Notes: generated by a model not told the origin, from the letters alone. Positions 43,603 through 54,431 are shown, numbered from the stretch's first letter. The stretch is 64,000 nt of DNA from Patiria pectinifera (GCA_029964075.1 CM057129.1:26217430-26281429); one strand, 5' to 3'. Made by a program: numbers and translations.

Positions 43603-44081
43603 TCAAGCATGTAGCAGAATAAAATAACACATTAACTTAATCTTTGGTTCAAACGAAGCCAATATTTCAAGTATTCGTAGACGACAGGGAAACTATCGGA
43701 CCAGTAAGAAGTCAAACACATCACAAAGCTGGTGAAGATTAAGGATACCAATATTTGCCGAGTAAAGGTTTATTAGGCTAAAGTACAACAATTCTCCGAA
43801 GCTAATGCTTTCAAAAATTCAATACAACAATGTTTACAATTACAATAATGAAACTGGAAAAATTCAACTACGGAGTTCAATATCTACAAAAATAGTCTAT
43901 TCCATCGTAGTGTTTCACTTGTGTGCCTTTCCGAGTAAAATCCTATGGTTTAAGTGCTCATCTTTTATCAACACTTATTGGCAATTGAAGGCAATACGAA
44001 GACCTAGATGTTCTCAATGGTTGCTGAATTCCTGACTGAATTGTAGTCACGATTGGAATCAGGATTTACCAATCATCAATT

Positions 44082-44412
44082 CGTCGGGTGCCCGGCAGAA
44101 GGGCATATGAGCGTTCTGACGCAAAAATCATTTTCAAGAAAATTGCATTGAAAGGTTCCATTGTTCCCTCGCGCGCATTATGTATCCAATGTTCTCCCGC
44201 GCATAATATAAATCGTACGAATTTGAAATTTGTCACACGTATGAATCATAAGTTTAGGAACAGCGTGTATTAATTTCTGACGAAAATGTTATAATTTCAC
44301 TAAAATGGAGGTAGTTTTCTGCATATGCCCTTTTGCTGGGAACATTTTTGTCGTTACGCTACATTGCATAAGGGCATATGCACACTTATGCCCTTCTGCC
44401 GGGCACACGACG
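44082..44412. mobile_element. MITE with CGTCG ends, AATT target duplication
   Basis: This 331 bp insertion has inverted ends: CGTCGGGTGCCCGGCAGAAG on the left and CTTCTGCCGGGCACACGACG on the right. AATT flanks both sides (44078-44081 and 44413-44416). The paralogous positions in units B (48876) and C (about 53268) lack it and contain a single site. It has no protein frame. The superfamily is not assigned. Confidence 0.9.
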
Positions 44413-44687
44413 AATTATACCCAAAGAGATAGGGACGCGTAATCGCTTGGTACAAACTGGTGAATGGCGCGATAAATAAAAACGACTCTTAAAAAATAAT
44501 CTTAACAGTGCTTTTTTTGTCTGATTTGTCAGAAGGAAAACATTGAAATGTGAATTAATTTCACAACTTGTGAATGAAGCTATAGCACAGAGACTTCGTA
44601 GGTTTAAGAACATCGTCAATTCTCCAGAAACTTACCGACCAAAGAAAATAGCTACAGCAAGAAATGGAAAGAAAATAACGGTACAAA

Positions 44688-44755
44688 GGAGCTCATTTAG
44701 ACTATTTAGACTAGGAGCTCATTTAGACTATTTAGACTAGGAGCTCATTTAGACT
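44688..44755. repeat. 26 bp tandem repeat, 2.6 copies
   Basis: GGAGCTCATTTAGACTATTT plus TAGACTA occurs in overlapping tandem at 44688, 44714 and 44740. Other units have one copy (for example 53946). Confidence 0.85.
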
Positions 44756-44992
44756 AAAATATTAAAAAGTTATCTGACGAATGGTAAGTGTCATACTTGC
44801 TTGACTGTTCTGCAGTGCGTTCCAATTTCATCATCAATGCAAATGGTCCTGCCAAAGGAGCAGTTATGCGTGAAGATTCAAATAATCAGAAACAAAAACA
44901 ATCTGCACGATGACGGTACAAATTACCAATACAATTGTTCAAAATGATTTGAAGTTTTTAAAATCCACGGTTAATCATTCAAAATGTGGTTT

Positions 44993-45219
44993 TTAGAGGC
45001 AAGAGTCAACTTCGATCCGCCCTTCGTTGTTGGTAGTGAAGCAGGATCCGAGAGATTGTCGCTTGCAGACCGTCAGCAGCTTCACCTCACACCGTACGTC
45101 ATTCCAACTTTTGCCTGCCGGTATGTAGCACAATGTTCCCCCCACTCCTCCATTATTCGGTTCTCTGTCGTTCTATTTGCTGTAGATTCCATGCCCTCTT
45201 TGAGACCCCTCACACTCAG
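44993..45219 (-). pseudogene. EPN-class lectin C-terminal fragment, unit B
   Basis: Same fragment as at 39329, abutting the stop of the lectin at 45235. It is interrupted by a stop and a frame break like the unit A copy. Confidence 0.8.
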
Positions 45220-45234
45220 ATCTCATTACAAGCT

Positions 45235-45768
45235 CTAGAGACAAGAATCAGCTTCAAGATGCCCGTCGCTGTTAGTAGTGAAGCAATGGGTACGAGGTTG
45301 CTGTTTGCAAACGGCCAGCTGCTCGCCATTGCACCGATAGTCATTCCACTTCTTGTCTGGTGACCGTATGGTTGCACAGTGCTCATTTCCGCCGGTATTA
45401 TCGGGCTGACCGTCCATCCAGTTGGTGTAGATTCCTTGACCGTCTTGAGACCCCTCACACTCCCACTCGCCCTCCTGCCTCCGATCGGTGCAAGCCACCC
45501 AAATCGTACTGCCTTGGGCCAGGCTTGCCAGGAAGTCGTTTTCCTGGTCAGAATGCGGCGCTGCCATCTTGGCTCCCAGTCTACGGCAGGCTTCACGGAC
45601 GTCGTCGTACGTCAGAGGCTTTTGGGTGATGAGGTAGCAAGATCCACCCCATTTCTTCCAGGGAGTAGTGCAAAGCCCATGGCGTCGGTTGCAGGATGGA
45701 GACAAGCTCAAGCTACCACAAAGAAGGAGCGTCATTGATACCAAGATGCCAACTTTTCCACACGACAT
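45235..45768 (-). CDS. Secreted C-type lectin, QPD type (lectin 7)
   Basis: 177 residues, unit B orthologue of lectin 5. Signal MSCGKVGILVSMTLLLCGSL (an extra cysteine inside the signal peptide). The loop is NWMDGQPDNTGGNEHC, where lectin 5 has KGGQPDNFGG; the loop therefore differs from its unit paralogues and equals that of the class-2 gene at 48220. WND and all core cysteines are present. Other differences from lectin 5 are YDDVREAC and SDGHLEADSCL. Confidence 0.92.
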   Translation of the reverse strand: MSCGKVGILVSMTLLLCGSLSLSPSCNRRHGLCTTPWKKWGGSCYLITQKPLTYDDVREACRRLGAKMAAPHSDQENDFLASLAQGSTIWVACTDRRQEGEWECEGSQDGQGIYTNWMDGQPDNTGGNEHCATIRSPDKKWNDYRCNGEQLAVCKQQPRTHCFTTNSDGHLEADSCL

Positions 45769-45862
45769 GATGACAAACTTGGTTCACCTTAAAATTATGA
45801 CCAGTGCAGCTTTCTCCTTGCTACACTTAATTCAACGCGCAAATGCCAACACTAGAAAAGGC

Positions 45863-45870
45863 TATTTATA
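45863..45870 (-). promoter_or_regulatory. TATA box, lectin 7
   Basis: TATAAATA on the minus strand, 95 bp upstream of the ATG. Confidence 0.6.
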
Positions 45871-45936
45871 TCATCACCTTCATCGATTCAATAATACCTG
45901 ATTGCAATCTATTCAACATTTCAGTGAGAGGCACAC

Positions 45937-45950
45937 GTAACCATGCCAAC
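45937..45950 (-). promoter_or_regulatory. X-box-like motif, lectin 7
   Basis: GTAACCATGCCAAC, 169 bp upstream of the ATG. Confidence 0.45.
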
Positions 45951-46404
45951 ACAGCACAACAAAACCGTCATCGTTGCCACATTGGAAAATGGGGAATGGT
46001 CGTACTGCATTTATTAAAATACAAATCTAGGTGTTCTGACATAAGGCGTTATTTGACTAAAATGTATACAATTATACGATGAATATGCAAGTTATTACTG
46101 TATTTTTGGCTTCAGTTTACAATCCTTTATAATATTTCCCCGCGCTATTTTCGACTTTCATCCCGAAAATAGATTCATTTTCTAAATTGCTGTTGTTTTT
46201 TAATAAATAAATACAAAAGTTAATCACTTTTGAATGAGACATCGACTGGAAAAAAAAGGTTTTGAATTATTACTATAAATTTCGAATTATTGGCTTCAAG
46301 TCAATAATTCTGATCTCACGGGATATGCTGGTTCCTGCTCCATAATCAGTATCAATAATGTACCGAACAGGAGCCATCTTCTCCCAAAGTGGATATGTTT
46401 ATGC

Positions 46405-47110
46405 CCCATCAGGATAGGATACAGGAAGCAAGTTTCCCACCGAGGGTCTGCTATTGGAAATGAAGTGGGCCCTGTGGACGAGTTTGACCGGGAATCGGTT
46501 CACGCCAGGCGCGGATCCGGGGGGGGGGGGTTCGAAACCACCCAGCTCTGTAAACATTTTTTTTTCAAAGAAATTCATGAGAAAAATCCAACCCCCCTCC
46601 CCCCGCTCCGACACCCAATTGGGTTTTGCTAGTAATAATGTCCGCCTTGCACAAAATTCGTACAGAGACAGGTTGGTTAGGGGGTATATGTACATTTTCT
46701 GTGAAATAGTGTTAATAATCGTCGCATTTGAACACCGCCCCCATTGAAAGTATGGTACGAACCCCCCCCCCCTCTCCCCGCTGGGGCTGGTACCATCTGT
46801 CGATGGGGGCGCTGTTCAAAACCGACAATTATGCACACAAAGGGCCAATATATGGTGCTTTTCAGGGCGATACATGTGCGAAATTCTGAAAAAAGGCACC
46901 CAAAAAGGAAGATGCCAGAAAAAAAGGCACCACTTCTTTTTTTAAAAGGGCACATGTTCAGAAAAAAGGGCACTTCGTAAAAAAAAGCACTCTTTACAAA
47001 TTATTGGGGGGGGGGGGTAAGCCCGTTGAAAAAAAGGGTATTTGAATTGAAAAAGGCAGTTTTTAAAAAATATTGGGGGGTGTAAATACCCCCTAACCCC
47101 CCCGGTGGCT
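46405..47110. mobile_element. Retrotransposon tail and G-rich elements, unit B
   Basis: Starts with the retrotransposon tail phrase AGGATACAGGAAGCAAG. It then has a hAT-like CAGGCGCGGATCCGGGGG (46507) and a region of spaced GGGCAC words ending in poly(G) and GGTGGCTACGCCTATG. It is non-coding. Confidence 0.55.
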
Positions 47111-47782
47111 ACGCCTATGCTAAGCGGTCTTAAACAGAGTGATTAATACCGACCGAGCACATATTTATTCCCATTCATCAATACCTTTTCAGTAAAAAAA
47201 TATCAAATAATTCCCTCAAAAAATCCAGATTTTGTTCAACATGTTCACTTCATGCTTTTCGAAACATCCCTCTAGCAAAATAATGGAGTGTTCAGCTAGC
47301 AGTTAAGATGTAAACAACCCTTTTATGGAGATTGACGCGCTCGTAGCACGTTCTGCGCGATGTCGCGCAGAACGCACCTGGGGCGTTGCGTTTTGAATTT
47401 AGAACTATAAAACTCTGATTCCCTGGTAGTGTTGCGCATGCCTACGTGAGTATTGTGAACATTCAACCAATAAAACAGTAAGAGGCACTGGATTTTTAGG
47501 AGTCCACATTTTATGCGACACTGCAAAAGTGTTTAAGACTAGCTAGCCATGTCTTTATCATCCGTTTAAGACCGGCCACGTGACGGGCTCTCGACCAATA
47601 GGAATGCGTAAACTGTCTTAGGTATTTATGAATGTTTAATTAATGTTAGAGCTATTTCGAGTCATTCATGAATTTCATGTTGAACACCCATTGTGACAAC
47701 GCAGTCGTAAATATGCAGATTACTCGAAAAGTTGATTTCCCCAAATCAGATCTCATTACAAGCTCCGAGACAGGAATCAACT
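47111..47782. other. Non-coding spacer, unit B
   Basis: Near-identical to 51530-52180 in unit C. It contains the near-palindrome CTGCGCGATGTCGCGCAG at 47352. No gene is seen. Confidence 0.5.
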
Positions 47783-48220
47783 TCAAGACACCCATATGGT
47801 TGCACAGTGCTCCTTTCCGCCGGTATTATCGGGCTGACCGTCCATCCAGTTGGTGTAGATTCCTTGACCGTCTTGAGACCCTTCACACTCCCACTCACCC
47901 TCCTGCCTGCGATCGGTGCAAGCCACCCAAATCACACTGCCTTGGACCAAGCTCGCCAGGAAGTCGTTTTCCTGGTCTGAGCGCGGCGCTGCCATCTTGG
48001 CTCCCAGTCTACGGCAGGCTTCACTGGCATCGTCGTACGTCAGAGGCTTTTGGGTGATGAGGTAGCAAGATCCACCCCATTTCTTCCAGGGAGCAGTGCA
48101 AAGCCCATGGTGTCGGTTGCATGACGCAGGCGGGCTTAAGCTACCACTAAGAAGCATTGCCAATGAAAGGAAGATGCAAACGAAACAATACATTTTCAAA
48201 ACCTCGGACGTATTCTTCAT
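47783..48220 (-). pseudogene. Class-2 lectin with out-of-frame 3' deletion, unit B
   Basis: The start MKNTSEVLKMYCFVC, signal peptide and domain are intact up to QPDNTGGKEHCATIW. About 100 bp are then missing: the codon for W is joined to the end of the family tail (GTCTTGAAGTTGATTCC), which is read out of frame and stops two codons later. WND, four C-terminal cysteines and the second half of the calcium site are lost. The frame is 145 residues. An active lectin is unlikely. Confidence 0.88.
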
Positions 48221-48385
48221 CTGTGTAGGTTGTCTGCCTTTTGAGCATTACAAGGTACCAACCATCGACACAACGAGCGTTATGACAAATGAGACAAATT
48301 GGATGAAGCGATTACTGCAAAGGTATGGGGTATTGATTGAGTCTCAAGTGAACTTACATCAAGTCAATTACCCATTTATGGCGTG

Positions 48386-48399
48386 GTTACCATAACAAC
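48386..48399 (-). promoter_or_regulatory. X-box motif, unit B class-2 copy
   Basis: GTTACCATAACAAC, 166 bp upstream of the ATG; intact although the gene is damaged. Confidence 0.5.
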
Positions 48400-49430
48400 T
48401 CAAGCATGTAGCAGAATGAAATAACACATTAACTTAATCTTTGGTTCAAACGAGGCCAATATTTCAAGTATTCGTAGACGACAGGAAAACTATTGGACCA
48501 GTAAGAAATCAAACACATCACAAAGCTGGTGAAGATTAAGGATACCAATATTTGCCGAGTAAAGCTTTATTAGGCTATAGTATAACGATTCTCCAAAGCT
48601 AATGCTTTCAAAACGTCAATACAACAATGTTTACAATTACAATAATAAAACTGAAAAAAAATTCAACTACGGAGTTCAATTTTACAAAAATAGTCTATTC
48701 CATCGTAATGTTTCACTTGTGTGCCTTTCAGAGCAAAAGCCTATTGTTTAAGTGCTCATCTTTTAACATTTATTGCCAATTGAAGGCAATACGAAGGCCT
48801 AGATGTTCTCAATGGTTGCTGAATTCCTGACTGAATTGTAGTCACGATTGGAATCAGGATATACCAATCATCAATTATACCCAAAGAGATAGGGACGCGT
48901 AATCGCTCGGCACAAACTGGTGAATGGCGCGATAAATGAAAGCAACTCTTAAAAATGATCTTAACAGTGTTTTTTGTCTGGTTTGTCAGAAGGAAAACAT
49001 TGAAATGTGAATTAAATTCACAACTTGTGAATGAAGCTATAGCATGGAGACTTCGTAGGTTTAAGAACATCGTCAATTCTCCAGAAATTTACCGACCAAA
49101 GAAAATATTTACAGCAAGAAATGGAAAGAAAATAACGGTACAAAAACCCTTCCGAAATCGCTCCTTTTGGTAAGAGCTTATTTAGACTAAAATATTAAGA
49201 AAGTTATCTGACTAATGGTAAGTGTCATACTTGCTTGACTGTTATGCAGTTCCAATTTCATCATCAATGCAAATGGTCCTGCCAAAGCAGCAGTCCTGCG
49301 TGAAGGTTCAAACAATCAGAAACAAAAACAATCTGCATGATGACGGTATATACATTACCAATACAATTGTTCAAAATGATTTGAAGTTTTTAAAATCCAC
49401 GGTAACCGTTAATCATTCAAAGTGTGGTTT

Positions 49431-49657
49431 TTAGAGGCAAGAGTCAACTTCGATCCGCCCGTCGTTGTTGGTAGTGAAGCAGGATCCGAGAGATTGTCGC
49501 TTGCAGACCGTCAGCAGCTTCACCTCACACCGTACGTCATTCCACTTTTTGCCTGCCGCTAATGTAGCACAATGTTCCCCCACTCCTCCATTATTCGGTT
49601 CTCTGTCCTTCCGTTTGCTGTAGATTTCTTGGCCTCTTTGAGACCCCTCACACTCAG
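49431..49657 (-). pseudogene. EPN-class lectin C-terminal fragment, unit C (open frame)
   Basis: Same fragment as in units A, B and the partial unit, but here the frame is free of stops: SECEGSQRGQEIYSK, DREPNNGGVGEHC, KKWNDVRCEVKLLTVC and the tail NDGRIEVDSCL. An in-frame ATG lies just upstream (at 49682) overlapping the end of the neighbouring lectin, giving an 83-residue frame without a signal peptide. It carries a complete EPN-WND calcium site. It is a candidate donor cassette or a cryptic exon; I list it as a pseudogene because no promoter or secretion signal is seen. Confidence 0.7.
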
Positions 49658-49672
49658 ATCTCATTGCAAGCT

Positions 49673-50206
49673 CTAGAGACAAGAATCAGCTTCAAGACGC
49701 CCGTCGCTGTTAGTAGTGAAGCAGTGGGTACGAGGTTGCTGTTTGCAAACGGCCAGCTGCTCGCCATTGCACCGATAGTCATTCCACTTCTTGTCTGGTG
49801 ACCGTATGGTTGCACAGTGCTCATTTCCGCCGAAATTATCGGGCTGCCCACCTTTCCAGTTGGTGTAGATTCCTTGACCGTCTTGAGACCCCTCACACTC
49901 CCACTCGCCCTCCTGCCTCCGATCGGTGCAAGCCACCCAAATCGTACTGCCTTGGGCCAGGCTTGCCAGGAAGTCGTTTTCCTGGTCAGAATGCGGCGCT
50001 GCCATCTTGGCTCCCAGTCTACGGCAGGCTTCACGGGCGTCGTCGTACGTCAGAGGCTTTTGGGTGATGAGGTAGCAAGATCCACCCCATTTCTTCCAGG
50101 GAGCAGTGCAAAGCCCATGGCGTCGATTGCAGGATGGAGACAAGCTCAAGCTACCACTAAGAAGGAGCGTCATTGATACCAAGATGCCAACTTTTCCACA
50201 CGACAT
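49673..50206 (-). CDS. Secreted C-type lectin, QPD type (lectin 8)
   Basis: 177 residues, unit C counterpart of lectins 5 and 7. Signal MSCGKVGILVSMTLLLSGSL. Its loop NWKGGQPDNFGGNEHC equals lectin 5, not its closer neighbour lectin 7. Upstream in the domain it shares SLAQGSTIW with lectin 7. WND and cysteines are complete. This mosaic pattern fits conversion between units. Confidence 0.92.
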   Translation of the reverse strand: MSCGKVGILVSMTLLLSGSLSLSPSCNRRHGLCTAPWKKWGGSCYLITQKPLTYDDAREACRRLGAKMAAPHSDQENDFLASLAQGSTIWVACTDRRQEGEWECEGSQDGQGIYTNWKGGQPDNFGGNEHCATIRSPDKKWNDYRCNGEQLAVCKQQPRTHCFTTNSDGRLEADSCL

Positions 50207-50300
50207 GATGACAAACTTGGTTCACCTTAAAATTATGACCAGTGCAGCTTTCTCCTTGCTACACTTAATTCAACGCGCAAATGCCAACACTAGAAAAGGC

Positions 50301-50308
50301 TATTTATA
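50301..50308 (-). promoter_or_regulatory. TATA box, lectin 8
   Basis: TATAAATA on the minus strand, 95 bp upstream of the ATG. Confidence 0.6.
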
Positions 50309-50374
50309 TCATCACCTTCATCGATTCAATAATACCTGATTGCAATCTATTCAACATTTCAGTGAGAGGCACAA

Positions 50375-50388
50375 GTAACCATGCCAAC
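50375..50388 (-). promoter_or_regulatory. X-box-like motif, lectin 8
   Basis: GTAACCATGCCAAC, 169 bp upstream of the ATG. Confidence 0.45.
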
Positions 50389-50839
50389 ACAGCACAACAA
50401 AACCGTCATCGTTGCCACATTGGAAAATGGGGAATGGTCGTACTGCATTTATTAAAATACAAATCTAAGTGTTCTGACATATTTGACTAAAATGTATACA
50501 ATTATACGATGAATATGCAAGTTATTACTGTATTTTTGGCTGCAGTTTACAATCCTTTATAATATTTCCCCGCGCTATTTTCGACTTTCATCCCGAAAAT
50601 AGATTCATTTTCTAAATTGCTGTTTTTTTCTAATAAATAAATACAAAAGTTAATCACTTTTGAATGAGACATCGACTGGAAAAAAAAAGGTTTTTGAATT
50701 ATTACTATAAATTTCGAATTATTGGCTTCAAGTCAATAATTCTGATCTCAAGGGATATGCTGGTTCCTGCTCCATAATCAGTATCAATAATGTACCGAAC
50801 AGGAGCCATCTTCTCCCAAAATGGATCTGTTTATGCCCC

Positions 50840-51535
50840 CTCAGGATAGGATACAGGAAGCAAGTTTCCCACCGAGGGTCTGCTATTGGAAATGAAGTGG
50901 GCCCTGTGGACGAGTTTGACCTGGAATCGGTTCACGCCAGGCGCGGATCCGGGGGGGGGGGGGGGTTCGAAACCATCCAGCTCTGTAAACATTTTTTTTC
51001 CAAAGAAATTCATGAGAAAAATCCAACCCCCCTCCCCCCGCTCCGACACCCAATTGGGTTTTGCTAATAATAATGTCCGCCTTGCACAAAATTCGTACAG
51101 AGACAGGTTGGTTAGGAGGTATATGTACATTTTCTGTGAAATAGTGTTAATAATCGTGGCATTTGAACACCGCCCCCATTGAAAGTATGGTACGAGCCCT
51201 CCCCCCCCCTCCCCCGCCCCCCGCTGGGGGGCTGGTACCATCTGTCGATGGGGGCGCTGTTCAAAACCGACAATTATGCACACAAAGGGCCAATATATGG
51301 TGCTTTTCAGGGCGATACATGTGCGAAATTCTGAAAAAAGGCACCCAATAAGGAAGATGCCAGAAAAAAGGCACCACTTCTTTTTTGAAAAGGGCACATG
51401 TTTAGAAGAAAGGGCACTTCGTAAAATTTGGGGGGGAGTAAGCCCGTTGCAAAAAAGGGTATTTGAATTGAAAAAGGCAGTCTTTAAAAAATATTGGGGG
51501 TTGTAAATACCCCCCCCCCCGGTGGCTACGCCTAT
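50840..51535. mobile_element. Retrotransposon tail and G-rich elements, unit C
   Basis: Same composition as 46405-47110. G and C runs differ in length between the two copies, showing slippage since the duplication. Confidence 0.55.
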
Positions 51536-52182
51536 GCTAAGCGGTCTTAAACAGAGTGATTAATACCGACCGAGCACATATTTATTCCCATTCATCAATA
51601 CCTTTTCAGTAAAAAAATATTAAATAATTCCCTCAAAAAATCCAGATTTTGTTCAACATGTTCACTTCATGCTTTTCGAAACATCCCTCTAGCAAAATAA
51701 TGGAGTGTTCAGCTAGTAGTTAAGATGTAAACAACCCTTTTATGGAGATTGACGCGCGCGTAACACGTTCTGCGCGATGTGAACGCACCTGGGGCGTTGC
51801 GTTTCCCGTCGCTGATTCCCTGGTAGTGTTGCGCATGCCTAGTACGTGAGTATTGTGAACGTTCAACCAATAAAACAGCAAGAGGCACTGGATTTTTAGG
51901 AGTCCACATTTTATGTGACACTGGAAAAGTGTTTAAGACTAGCTAGCCATGTCTTTATCATCCGTTTAAGACCGGCCACGTGACGGGCTCTCGACCAATA
52001 GGAATGCGTCAACTGTCTTAGGTATTTATGAATGTTTAATTAATGATAGAGCTATTTCGAGTCATTCATGAATTTCATGTTGAACACCCATTGTGACAAC
52101 GCAGTCGTAAATATGCAGATTACTCGAAAAGTTGATTTCCCCAAATCAGATCTCATTACAAGCTCCGAGACAGGAATCAACT
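51536..52182. other. Non-coding spacer, unit C
   Basis: Near-identical to 47111-47782 apart from small deletions (the CGCGCAGAACG palindrome is partly lost). No gene. Confidence 0.5.
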
Positions 52183-52620
52183 TCAAGACACCCATATGGT
52201 TGCACAGTGCTCCTTTCCGCCGGTATTATCGGGCTGACCGTCCATCCAGTTGGTGTAGATTCCTTGACCGTCTTGAGACCCTTCACACTCCCACTCACCC
52301 TCCTGCCTGCGATCGGTGCAAGCCACCCAAATCTTACTGCCTTGGGCCAGGCTTGCCAGGAAGTCGTTTTCCTGGTCTGAGCGCGGCGCTGCCATCTTGG
52401 CTCCCAGTCCACGGCAGGCTTCACGGGCGTCGTCGTACGTCAGAGGCTTTTGGGTGATGAGGTAGCAAGATCCACCCCATTTCTTCCAGGGAGCAGTGCA
52501 AAGCCCATGGTGTCGGTTGCATGACGCAGACGGGCTGAAGCTACCACTAAGAAGCATTGCCAATGATAGGACGATGCAAACGAAACAATACATTTTCAAA
52601 ACCTCGGACGTATTCTTCAT
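52183..52620 (-). pseudogene. Class-2 lectin with the same out-of-frame 3' deletion, unit C
   Basis: Same junction as at 47783: HCATIW, then V-S and a stop. I chose the start at 52620; the frame is open 18 codons further up. It differs from the unit B copy at scattered positions (for example RGLGAK and SLAQGSKIW), so the deletion arose before the duplication and the copies have since diverged or been partly converted. Confidence 0.88.
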
Positions 52621-52786
52621 CTGTGTAAGGTTGTCTGCCTTTTGAGCATTACAAGGTACCAACCATCGACACAACGAGCGTTATGACAAATGAGACAAAT
52701 TGGATGAAGCGATTACTACAAAGGTATGGGGTATTGATTGAGTCTCAAGTGAACTTACATCAAGTCAATTACCCATTTATGGCGTG

Positions 52787-52800
52787 GTTACCATAACAAC
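52787..52800 (-). promoter_or_regulatory. X-box motif, unit C class-2 copy
   Basis: GTTACCATAACAAC, 167 bp upstream of the ATG at 52620. Confidence 0.5.
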
Positions 52801-53359
52801 TCAAGCATGTAGCAGAATAAAATAACACATTAACTTAATCTTTGGTTCAAACGAGGCCAATATTTCAAGTATTCGTAGACGACAGGAAAACTATCGGACC
52901 AGTAAGAAGTCAAACACATCACAAAGCTGGTGAAGATTAAGGATACCAATATTTGCCGAGTAAAGCTTTATTAGGCTATAGTATAACGATTCTCCAGAGC
53001 TAATGCTTTCAAAAAGTCAATACAACACTGTTTACAATTACAATAATAAAACTGGAAAAATTCAGCTACGGAGTTCAATATTTACAAAAAAATAGTATAT
53101 TCTATCATAGTGTTTCACTTGTGTGCCTTCCAGAGCAAAAGCCTATGGTTTAAGTGTTCATCTTTTATCAACATTTATTGCCAATTGAAGGCAATACGAA
53201 GACCTAGATGTTGCTAAATTCCTGACTGAATTGTAGTCACGATTGGAATCAGGATTTACCAATCATCAATTACCCAAAGAGATAGGGACGCGTAATCGCT
53301 TGGCACAAACTGGTGAATGGCGCGATAAATGAAAACGACTCTTAAAAAAGAATTCCTAA

Positions 53360-53733
53360 GGCCAAAAAAAAAAGTCTCCGGTTTCTGGTATGCGCGCGCG
53401 TCGCCGTAGCCATGCGCGTCGGCAAAATGAAAAAGTTTTTTTTCAATACAAGATGATGTTTCAAAAGCGCCAATCTCACTGGTTTGACTGGAATTCTGCT
53501 GCTGCACAATTTTAACTTGTTTTTAGAAGGGGTTATGATCGAGAATAAGATTTATGTGGCCTCTGTGGACTCCCATATATTTGCACTAAGTTTAGTCGGG
53601 CACCATTTGCAGTCATCAGCCGACATTTGAAGCCAAAAAAAAAACGGTAAAAAAAGAAGGAAAAAAAAGCCGCGCCGCCGCACCACTTTTTTGGCAAGCT
53701 CCATACCAGAAACCGGAGACTTTTTTTTTGGCC
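53360..53733 (-). mobile_element. PIF/Harbinger-like MITE, inserted in unit C
   Basis: 374 bp, the same inverted repeats as at 32600-32968 with the interior in reverse orientation. TAA at 53357-53359 and 53734-53736 is the target duplication. Units A (about 44502) and B (about 48962) show the empty site with one TAA before CAGTG. Confidence 0.92.
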
Positions 53734-54190
53734 TAACAGTGCTTTTTTGTCTGATTTGTCAGAAGGAAAACATTGAAATGTGAATTAATTTCACAACTTG
53801 TGAATGAAGCTATAGCATGGAGACTTCGTAGTTTAAGAACATCGTCAATTTTCCAGAAACTTACCGACCAAAGAAAATACCTAGAACAAGAAATGGAAAG
53901 AAAATAACGGTACAAAAACCCTTCCGAAATCCCTCCTTTTGGTAGGAGCTCATTTAGACTAAAATATTGAGAAAGTTATCTGACGAATGGTAAGTGTCAT
54001 ACTTGCTTGAGTGTTCTGCAGTTCGTTCCAATTTCATCATCAATGCAAATGGTCCTGCCAAAGCAGCAGTCATGCGTGAAGATTCAAACAGTCAGAAACA
54101 AAAACAATCTGCATGATAACGGTACAAATTACCACTACAATTGTTCAAAATGATTTGAAGTTTTTAAAATCCACGATTCAAAATGTGGTT

Positions 54191-54417
54191 TTAGAGGCAA
54201 GAGTCAACTTCAAGCCGCCCTTCGTTGTTGGTGGTGAAGCAGGATCCGAGAGATTGTCGCTTGCAGACCGTCAGCAGCTTCACCTTACACCGTACGTCAT
54301 TCCACTTTTTGCCTGCCGGTATGTAGCACAATATTCCCCCACTCCTCCCTTATTCGGTTCCCTGTCCTTCCATTTGCTGTTGATTCCTTGCCTTCTTTGA
54401 GACCCCTCACACTCAGA
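54191..54417 (-). pseudogene. EPN-class lectin C-terminal fragment, unit D
   Basis: Same fragment as in units A-C, abutting the stop of the lectin at 54432. It is broken by a stop and a frame shift around the loop. Confidence 0.8.
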
Positions 54418-54431
54418 TCTCATTGCAAGCT

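Larger units (their letters stand above)
39097..44773 (-). repeat. Segmental duplication unit A
   Basis: Units are marked by the landmark CTGACGAATGGTAAGTG at 39097, 44774, 49207 (one mismatch) and 53983. Unit A holds an EPN-type fragment, the QPD lectin at 39571, a retrotransposon tail and a class-2 lectin at 42865. At 5.7 kb it is longer than B and C because its 41.1-42.5 kb part is a different block, shared with 9.3-10.5 kb, and because of the MITE at 44082. Confidence 0.8.
44774..49206 (-). repeat. Segmental duplication unit B
   Basis: About 4.43 kb, the same content as unit A: EPN fragment, QPD lectin, retrotransposon tail, poly(G) elements, class-2 lectin (here 3'-deleted). Extremely similar to unit C. 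Confidence 0.85.
49207..53982 (-). repeat. Segmental duplication unit C
   Basis: About 4.78 kb; without the Harbinger-like MITE at 53360 it is about 4.4 kb, the size of unit B. It has the same gene order as unit B. Confidence 0.85.

Noticed and set aside
50831..51397. 188-residue minus-strand frame in unit C
   Set aside because: It runs through the poly(G)/poly(C) elements; the unit B counterpart is split, as expected of non-coding DNA.
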